Below, one piece after another: positions 36,355 to 41,668 of a stretch of 41,668 nucleotides of DNA. The stretch is from Gordonia otitidis NBRC 100426. Lineage in GTDB: Bacteria; Actinomycetota; Actinomycetes; Mycobacteriales; Mycobacteriaceae. Positions within the stretch are counted from its first letter, which is position 1. Every line of letters starts with the position of its first letter. Made by a program: the position numbers and the translations under genes. The stretch is taken from contig NZ_BAFB01000035.1 of the NCBI RefSeq assembly GCF_000248075.1, positions 1 through 41,668 of the forward strand, given 5' to 3'. Under the pieces are notes generated by a model that was not told the origin of the DNA, did not search any database, and saw only the letters and a program-made list of their open reading frames with translations.

Positions 36355-37602
36355 ATGAAGCGTCTTTCTCGACGATCCACTTACCACTCGTCGGTGCTGT
36401 CTGCCGAAGATCTGTCGATGGAGGTCGTCATGCAGTTCGCCCCGGTCCGCCGTCTCTCGGACGGTGCGCTCGCGGCTGTCGAATTGCAGGTCCGTGGTCT
36501 TGCCGGAAGCGCGATGGGCACGGCAGAGTCGTTGCGTCGCGCAGCTCGACTCATGGAGCAGAAGGCTGCACTCGACAAGCAGAAGATGGTCTTCGCCGAG
36601 TCGCCGCAGGCCGACGAGCTCGCCGAGATCCTCCCGGTCCTCATCGCCATCGACATGGATTCCATTGCGGTCGACGACCTCGAGGCGCTCCCGACCCCGC
36701 CGACATTGCAACGACTGGTGTTCTCGGTCTCACCAGCACAGTTGCTCTCGCGTCCGCACGAGATGCTCGCCGCCGTCGCGGCCGCGCGCAGTCGCGGCAG
36801 GGTGATCTGCGTCGACGGCATAGGCGTTGACCCGCATGCGATCTCTATGCTGCCGCTCATCGAACCGGACGTGATCATCACTGGACCGGAACTGCTCTCG
36901 GTGACCACCGAACCCGACATGGCCGAGGTGGCGCACGCACTCGCCGCCCACGTCGAACGAAGCCACGCCGTCGTTGTCGCGGAGGGAATCGACGACGAGA
37001 AGTCGCGATCAGCGGCCCTGACGATCGGGGCGACCCACGGCACCGGCAAGCTGTATCCGGCGGTAGCCAATCCCTCAGAACTACCTGACGATGAGGTCGT
37101 GCCCTTCCCCGAGGCGCCGGTCTGGTCGAGTCCCGCCCCGGCGGCCGACACGCCCTATGGGCTGGCGTCCGGTCTGTCCGAGCCGCGGCGGGGAACCAAG
37201 CGGTTGCTGGTGGAGATGAGCAAATCCCTGGAGTCGCAAGCGGCGTCGGCAGGGCAGGCGATGATCGTGGTCGGGACATTCCAGCACGCCAAGCACTTCA
37301 CCGAGGTGACAGCCTCGCGCTGGCGTGAACTCGCGGATGTCACCGGATTCGCGGGCGTCTACGGGGTCGGTTTGTCGCACATGGTCGACGGCAACATCCG
37401 GCACGCGCCACTCGATCCGGCGGACGATCTCGTCAACGAGTGGACCGTCGCTGTGCTCGGCCCGCACTTCGCGGCATTGCTCTCGGCGCGCGATCTGCAC
37501 GACGACTGCGCGGACCTCGAACGCAGCTTCGATTTCGTGCAGTCCTACGACCGACTCACCGTGACACAAGCGGTCCACAGCATCCTGACCCGGTTCTGCT
37601 GA
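36355..37602 (+). CDS. Degenerate EAL domain plus DICT domain protein
   Basis: The 415-aa protein has an EAL-like N-terminal half (about 20–240). It keeps the fold signs QFAPVRRLSDGALAAVELQV and VVVAEGIDDEKSRSAALTIG but lacks the EAL triplet and most metal ligands, so it is unlikely to cut cyclic-di-GMP and may only bind a nucleotide. The C-terminal half (about 278–400) matches the DICT sensor domain: KRLLVEMSKSLESQAASAGQ, then EWTVAVLGPHFAALLSARDL and FDFVQSYDRLTV. DICT is linked to cyclic-dinucleotide and light or stress signalling. The start is ATG 36355. A strong hairpin begins at its stop. Confidence 0.78.
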   Translation: MKRLSRRSTYHSSVLSAEDLSMEVVMQFAPVRRLSDGALAAVELQVRGLAGSAMGTAESLRRAARLMEQKAALDKQKMVFAESPQADELAEILPVLIAIDMDSIAVDDLEALPTPPTLQRLVFSVSPAQLLSRPHEMLAAVAAARSRGRVICVDGIGVDPHAISMLPLIEPDVIITGPELLSVTTEPDMAEVAHALAAHVERSHAVVVAEGIDDEKSRSAALTIGATHGTGKLYPAVANPSELPDDEVVPFPEAPVWSSPAPAADTPYGLASGLSEPRRGTKRLLVEMSKSLESQAASAGQAMIVVGTFQHAKHFTEVTASRWRELADVTGFAGVYGVGLSHMVDGNIRHAPLDPADDLVNEWTVAVLGPHFAALLSARDLHDDCADLERSFDFVQSYDRLTVTQAVHSILTRFC

Positions 37603-37650
37603 CGAAGGGAGGGGAGTCAGACGCGGCGGCGTCGACTCCCTCCCTTCGTC
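37601..37650. terminator. Bidirectional terminator
   Basis: GACGAAGGGAGGGGAGTC (from 37601, overlapping the stop codon) pairs with GACTCCCTCCCTTCGTC (ending 37650) with one bulged base; an inner GACGC/GCGTC stem closes the loop. It lies between the convergent EAL/DICT and amidohydrolase genes. Confidence 0.8.
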
Positions 37651-37682
37651 CGAAACGCCGGCCCGCAGGGTGGTGTCGATCC

Positions 37683-39023
37683 TCAGGACAGGGCTGCGAT
37701 TTCCTTCGTGAACGCGGCCTCGTCGATTCGAACGCTACGACCGTCGGAGATCACTACGTCGCCGTCGACCATCACGATGTCGACGATCGAGCGCGAGCCG
37801 GTCGTGAGCAGTGATGCCCCCGGATCACGCACCGGCAACGTCGCGTAATCGCGGTCGAACCGGACAAGCGTCAGGTCGGCCGGTGACCCGACGCTGACGC
37901 CACCGATCACCTCGGGCAGCCCGAGCGCCACATTCGCTCCGCCGCAGGCGATGTCGAGCATCGTCTCGAAACCCATGAGGTCGGCGCGTTTGTGCGCCGC
38001 ACGCTGTAGATACGCTCCGACCCGGAAGGTCTCGAGCATGTCCTGGGTGTCGTTGCTGGCTGCGCCGTCGACGCCGAGTCCGACGCCGAGGCCGCGGTCG
38101 AGCATCGCTGGGACAGGTGCGATGCCGCTGCCGAGCCGCATGTTCGACAACGGATTGTGCGACACGGCAACTCCACGCTCGGCAAGTATCGACTGTCCGA
38201 CGTCGTCGAGCTCGACACAGTGCACGGCGAGTACCCGGTTCCAGAGGAAACCGTTCGAGTCGAGGTATTCGACAGCACCGAGCCCCGCGTGCTCGAGGCA
38301 CATGACGTCATCGGTCGGCGTCTCGAGTAGATGGATCATCACTGACATGTCGCGTTGCTGTGCGAACTCGCGCAGCGTGATCATTCCGGTCTCGGTGACC
38401 GATCGGGGATTCGGCACGGCCAGCGCGACGGTGATCGGGGAGTCGGCGACCTGATTACGCAGATGGTCGACGTGATCGAGCACGTCGGTGAGCGGTTGCA
38501 TGAGGCGCGGCTCGAAACCCCACTTGCGGGTGGCATCCGGCCTGTCGGCGACACCGCGCCCGAGGACCGCGCGGATCCCTGTGTCCTGCAACGCTTGGAT
38601 GACCGCACCGTGTACCTCATCGGACGGATGTGGCCACATGTGCTCCACAACGGTCGTGGTGCCGGATCGAAGCATCTCGAGGCTCGCCGCGACCGCCGCC
38701 GTGTAGGCGCGCTCCGGCGTGATCGCGACCGATTCCTCACCAACCGCGAGCAACCATTCGAGCAGCGGGGTGCACTCGGCGATGCCACGCATGAGCGACT
38801 GCTGCAGGTGCGTGTGCGTATTGACGAAGCCGGGGATGACGTAACCACCGGTCGAGATCGATTCGCCTGGAGCATGTTCCGACGACGCATGAGCAGTGAT
38901 GGATTCGACGACGCCGTCGACCACGCGTACGTCCTGGTGCTCGATCCAGATACCCCCGCTGTAGACCGAGGTGTCGGAGAACACCGATGCCCGGTGTCCT
39001 CCGACGGTCACTCCGGTCGTCAC
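37683..39023 (-). CDS. Amidohydrolase-family deaminase (TrzN/cytosine-deaminase-like)
   Basis: The 446-aa metal-dependent hydrolase belongs to the ATZ/TRZ/cytosine deaminase branch. It has the metal motif FVNTHTHLQQSLMRG (His70, His72), the later ligands in MIHLLET and AVHCVELDD, the Asp in LGVDGAASNDTQDM, and the C-terminal beta segment (SPADLTLVRFD). Members deaminate or dechlorinate triazines, or deaminate guanine, 8-oxoguanine, cytosine or S-adenosylhomocysteine. The GTG start (39021–39023) overlaps the stop of the upstream oxygenase gene (GTGA), so the two are translationally coupled. A nucleobase-like substrate is a fair guess. Confidence 0.85.
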   Translation of the reverse strand: MTTGVTVGGHRASVFSDTSVYSGGIWIEHQDVRVVDGVVESITAHASSEHAPGESISTGGYVIPGFVNTHTHLQQSLMRGIAECTPLLEWLLAVGEESVAITPERAYTAAVAASLEMLRSGTTTVVEHMWPHPSDEVHGAVIQALQDTGIRAVLGRGVADRPDATRKWGFEPRLMQPLTDVLDHVDHLRNQVADSPITVALAVPNPRSVTETGMITLREFAQQRDMSVMIHLLETPTDDVMCLEHAGLGAVEYLDSNGFLWNRVLAVHCVELDDVGQSILAERGVAVSHNPLSNMRLGSGIAPVPAMLDRGLGVGLGVDGAASNDTQDMLETFRVGAYLQRAAHKRADLMGFETMLDIACGGANVALGLPEVIGGVSVGSPADLTLVRFDRDYATLPVRDPGASLLTTGSRSIVDIVMVDGDVVISDGRSVRIDEAAFTKEIAALS

Positions 39024-40048
39024 TTGGCGAAGTTCGCGGCGATGCGCTGGGCGATGTAGTCGCCGCCGGTGATCGGCGGGTACTTGCCTGCGGCGCTTTC
39101 GATCACGGCATCGGTGTTCGCCTGCGCGAAGTACGCGATCGTGTATCGCGGCCCCGTGTACTCGCCACGACGCGGTGCGCGCACGCGATGGAAGTTCGAC
39201 GGCAGACGGTCGTCGGACCAGCGCATCAGCATGTCGCCGATGTTGCAGGTGATTGCTTCATCGGAGGGCTCGACGGGCGTCCAGGCCTGCGACGAGGCCT
39301 CGGCTCCCGGCAGTACCTGCAGGCCACCCTGGCCCGCGCGCTGGAACAGCAGCGTCAACGCGTCGAAGTCGGTGTGTGCGCCCGCACGCCAGACGTTCGG
39401 CTCATCGAGCATGGCGTCGGGGAAGGCGTAGTAATGGAGCAGACGTAGTGTGCTCTGGTAGGTCGCTGTGCTGGGATCATGTGCGCGAGTGAAGAATTCG
39501 CGGTCGAAGCCGAGCTTGTCTGCGAAGCACCCGAGGATGTCCATAGCGAGCTTCCAGCACTTGTGCTCGAAGTCGAGGAGAGTCTGGCGGAAGCCAGCGA
39601 GCTCCTCCTCGGACGGCCACAGGCCCTCCATGCGGGGAAGCGTGAGCTGGTAGGACTCCTTCTGGTCCGGTGTGCCCACCGACGGGCGAACCTGGCTGGA
39701 GAACTCCCAGCCCGCGTTCTGCCCCTTCTTGAGTGGGAACTGCTCCTTGATCTCACGCGGGAGCTCGAAGAATTTCGCCGACATCTCGAAGGCGTGGTTG
39801 ACCTCGGCCATGTCGATGCCGTGGTCGACAACCTGAAAGAATCCGATGTCTGTTGCAGCGGACCACAGTTCGTCGGCGATCTGCTCGCGACGCTGTTCGA
39901 AGTCGGCGAGGCTGATACGCCGGACCTCGCGATCGGTGGTCTCGGTGCCCAATCCACCCATCTGCGCTTCGCGGTTGAGCTCGGTCATTCCGTAGGAATC
40001 GGATTCCGGGGAGGATGCAGCGGCGGTTGCCGAAGTGGTGTTGCTCAT
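39020..40048 (-). CDS. Isopenicillin N synthase-like 2OG-Fe(II) oxygenase
   Basis: The 342-aa protein has the N-terminal DIOX_N part (WSAATDIGFFQVVDHGI) and the jelly-roll core with the iron triad His225, Asp227 (GAHTDFDALTLL) and His287 (SNFHRVRAP), plus Arg301 (RYTIAYF) to hold 2-oxoglutarate. The family uses Fe(II), O2 and usually 2-oxoglutarate to hydroxylate or close rings. No beta-lactam pathway genes are near. Coupling to a nucleobase-deaminase-like enzyme suggests a base such as thymine or uracil, or a related heterocycle, as substrate. The start is ATG 40048; a GTG at 40066 is in frame. Confidence 0.85.
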   Translation of the reverse strand: MSNTTSATAAASSPESDSYGMTELNREAQMGGLGTETTDREVRRISLADFEQRREQIADELWSAATDIGFFQVVDHGIDMAEVNHAFEMSAKFFELPREIKEQFPLKKGQNAGWEFSSQVRPSVGTPDQKESYQLTLPRMEGLWPSEEELAGFRQTLLDFEHKCWKLAMDILGCFADKLGFDREFFTRAHDPSTATYQSTLRLLHYYAFPDAMLDEPNVWRAGAHTDFDALTLLFQRAGQGGLQVLPGAEASSQAWTPVEPSDEAITCNIGDMLMRWSDDRLPSNFHRVRAPRRGEYTGPRYTIAYFAQANTDAVIESAAGKYPPITGGDYIAQRIAANFAK

Positions 40049-40225
40049 GGTGTGTTCTCTCTTCACGAATGAGATCGCGTGCGCTTTTCGACGCGGGACC
40101 CGAGAGAAGGGCCGTCACGGACGCGAACATCGGGACTCTTCCCCGTTGCTACACGTGATCTCGTGGGAACAACGATACGACAGGCGGAGCGGCTGCGCCA
40201 CTCGAGAGTCCGGCGACGGGCGAGG

Positions 40226-41668
40226 TCAGACGACCGGGAGTCGGAGGGTCTGCTCGGGGCCCGCATCGATCGACACCGGGGTCGGGCGCATACCGCCGCG
40301 ATAGTTCGTCGATCCTCCGGAGACCACGAGCCGTAGCCGGTGGCCGGGGCCGAAGCGATGGACGACTGCGGGAAGAGTGATGGTCAGCGGGTGGTCGGGA
40401 TTCGAAATCCGCACCGGAGCAACGAGATTGCCGACCGTTGTCGATACTCCCGCCGCATCGACGTCGACAAGCCGGGCGAACAGTACGAGTTGGTCGGCGA
40501 GAGCCGCGCTGCTCGTCTTCGGTGCTCGCACACGCAACCGCAGTGTCGGTGTTCCGACGACATCGAGGGCGGCAGGCAGCGGAGCGGTGTCCCACTGTGC
40601 GAAGGTGCCCGCGACATCGCGTTCGGGGGCGCTGATCAGTCCGAGCGCGTCGGGCTTGTCGTGTGAGGTCGGCAGTCCTGCAGGTGGCGTGGTCAGCCGC
40701 GCGGTGCCCCGACTCGGCATCGACGAGGAGGGCACCAGGCCGTTCACCCCGGAGAGGGCGAACTCCTCGCGGTCGCCGACGTCGACAGTTGTGGCCGTCG
40801 CATAGGCGGGGGTCGCGATGCCCCGATAGTCGATCCAGTTGCGGAAGTAGGCAAAGGCGGGGCCGGTACCGGTACCGATTCCCTTCAGATAGTGGTCGAG
40901 CCACGCCGTGGCGCGATGCATGACGTACTGGCCATCGGGGTCGGGCTTGTCAGACGAGAAGTCGCCGGGAGCGGGCGATCCCGAGTGTCCGCCGGAGAAC
41001 CAGATCATCGACGTGGGGACGCCCCTCGCCAGCAGTCCGCGGTGGGTGGCCAGTGCTTCTCGGAGAGTGAACAGGGTGTCCTGTTCGCCCTGCACGAGCA
41101 GTGTGGGAATGGTGATGCGATCGAGGAACGAGGCAACCGAGCCCCGTCGGAATCCATCCAGGATCGACGGGTCGACTGTTCCGGTCGTGGCCGATTGGAC
41201 GAGCGCGTCGCACACCGCCGCAGGAAAGTCGGGGCACCCTGCCAGTCGTTGCGGCTCGACAGCCGCGTGCTGGACACCGGAGACGAGTCCTCCGGCGACC
41301 AGGGTGGCGCTCCAGTTGAGCTTGACCGCACCCTGTGTCGGGGTACTGACACCGACCGTTTGGCCGGTGTTGTTGGGCGACAACGAATACGAGAGGTCGT
41401 TCCAGGTCGCCATCGGCACGATCGTGTCGATTCTCGGATCGACAGAGGCGGCGGCGAACTGGATGTGGCCGCCGTAGGAGCCACCGATCATGCCGACGCG
41501 CGGATCGTGGGAGCTGTGGGCGCCCCGATGGTCGACGCTGTCGCGCTCGACGACGTCGAGTACGGGTGCGGGCGTCGTGTGTGCGGCGTCGCGGAAGGCG
41601 ATGCCGTTCGTGCCGCCCAGATAGCTGACGAGTCGCGACGCGGCGTCGCCGTCCGGGGTCGGACTGTC
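40226..41668 (-). CDS. CocE/NonD-family hydrolase (3' part)
   Basis: The frame is open to the window edge, so the N-terminus is missing. The sequence belongs to the X-Pro dipeptidyl-peptidase/cocaine esterase family: the nucleophile is in GGSYGGHIQF (Ser near 41480), the cap-like helices follow, and further triad residues are expected near GEQDTLF and FSGGHSGSPAP. The C-terminal jelly-roll (about 40226–40700) carries the typical LPAVVHRFGPGHRLRLVVSG segment. Relatives cleave esters, amides or acyl-amino acids. Whether it is secreted cannot be told because the N-terminus is outside the window. Confidence 0.85.
   Translation of the reverse strand, partial: DSPTPDGDAASRLVSYLGGTNGIAFRDAAHTTPAPVLDVVERDSVDHRGAHSSHDPRVGMIGGSYGGHIQFAAASVDPRIDTIVPMATWNDLSYSLSPNNTGQTVGVSTPTQGAVKLNWSATLVAGGLVSGVQHAAVEPQRLAGCPDFPAAVCDALVQSATTGTVDPSILDGFRRGSVASFLDRITIPTLLVQGEQDTLFTLREALATHRGLLARGVPTSMIWFSGGHSGSPAPGDFSSDKPDPDGQYVMHRATAWLDHYLKGIGTGTGPAFAYFRNWIDYRGIATPAYATATTVDVGDREEFALSGVNGLVPSSSMPSRGTARLTTPPAGLPTSHDKPDALGLISAPERDVAGTFAQWDTAPLPAALDVVGTPTLRLRVRAPKTSSAALADQLVLFARLVDVDAAGVSTTVGNLVAPVRISNPDHPLTITLPAVVHRFGPGHRLRLVVSGGSTNYRGGMRPTPVSIDAGPEQTLRLPVV

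Noticed and set aside
39020..40048. Beta-lactam biosynthesis gene
   Set aside because: Only the fold is shared with isopenicillin N synthase; no ACV synthetase or other beta-lactam genes are nearby.

Overview
The window is high-GC chromosomal DNA of a mycolic-acid actinobacterium (order Mycobacteriales). A Gordonia- or Rhodococcus-like genus fits best. The signs are an Actinobacteria-type leuA and an ask–asd pair, DUF732 and DUF4333 lipoproteins, a hemophore-like secreted protein, a LIP-family secreted lipase, an EspI/MinD-like ATPase with proline-rich tails, two Rieske oxygenases and many TetR and LysR regulators. The genus is an inference, because the window has no rRNA or other marker gene. 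No tRNA, rRNA, IS element, prophage or CRISPR array was seen.

Layout. 1–3.9 kb: end of a hormone-sensitive-lipase-type esterase, two small lipoproteins, and a reverse-strand pair (tail-anchored membrane protein plus EspI/MinD-like ATPase). 3.9–11 kb: EamA exporter, LLM flavin oxidoreductase beside a frameshifted LysR gene, an MFS exporter divergent from an intact LysR gene, and a CoA-disulfide-reductase-like flavoprotein. 11–15.8 kb: leuA with a leucine-rich leader peptide, a FUSC-type membrane protein and a hemophore-like protein. 15.9–21.1 kb: nitroreductase, a 14-TM drug exporter divergent from its TetR regulator, a 31-bp-periodic repeat field and a PIG-V-like mannosyltransferase. 21.2–26.1 kb: ask, asd, a double-hotdog MaoC hydratase and a secreted lipase. 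26.2–34.7 kb: a catabolic-looking region with two TetR genes, two Rieske oxygenases and a dihydrodipicolinate-reductase-like dehydrogenase. 34.7–35.2 kb: a 69-bp tandem repeat field. 35.2–41.7 kb: small membrane proteins, a degenerate EAL plus DICT protein, a translationally coupled 2OG-Fe(II) oxygenase/amidohydrolase pair and a CocE-like hydrolase cut by the window end.

How the genes work together. ask and asd make aspartate semialdehyde for lysine, threonine, methionine and diaminopimelate. leuA commits carbon to leucine and seems to be controlled by attenuation from a leaderless 13-codon leader peptide with three consecutive Leu codons. Several regulator/target pairs are divergent with inverted repeats between them: LysR/MFS at 8.5 kb, TetR/DHA2 exporter at 18.1 kb, TetR/membrane protein at 27.4 kb and TetR/Rieske oxygenase at 32.6 kb.

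The least explained material is non-coding. Two inverted arrays of 21-bp repeats flank the LLM oxidoreductase gene. A 31-bp-periodic field (18.9–19.6 kb) and a 69-bp tandem array (34.8–35.1 kb) share a homologous core of about 57 bp, so they look like members of one dispersed repeat family. Two long-stem hairpins in different intergenic gaps both have a 28-nt loop.
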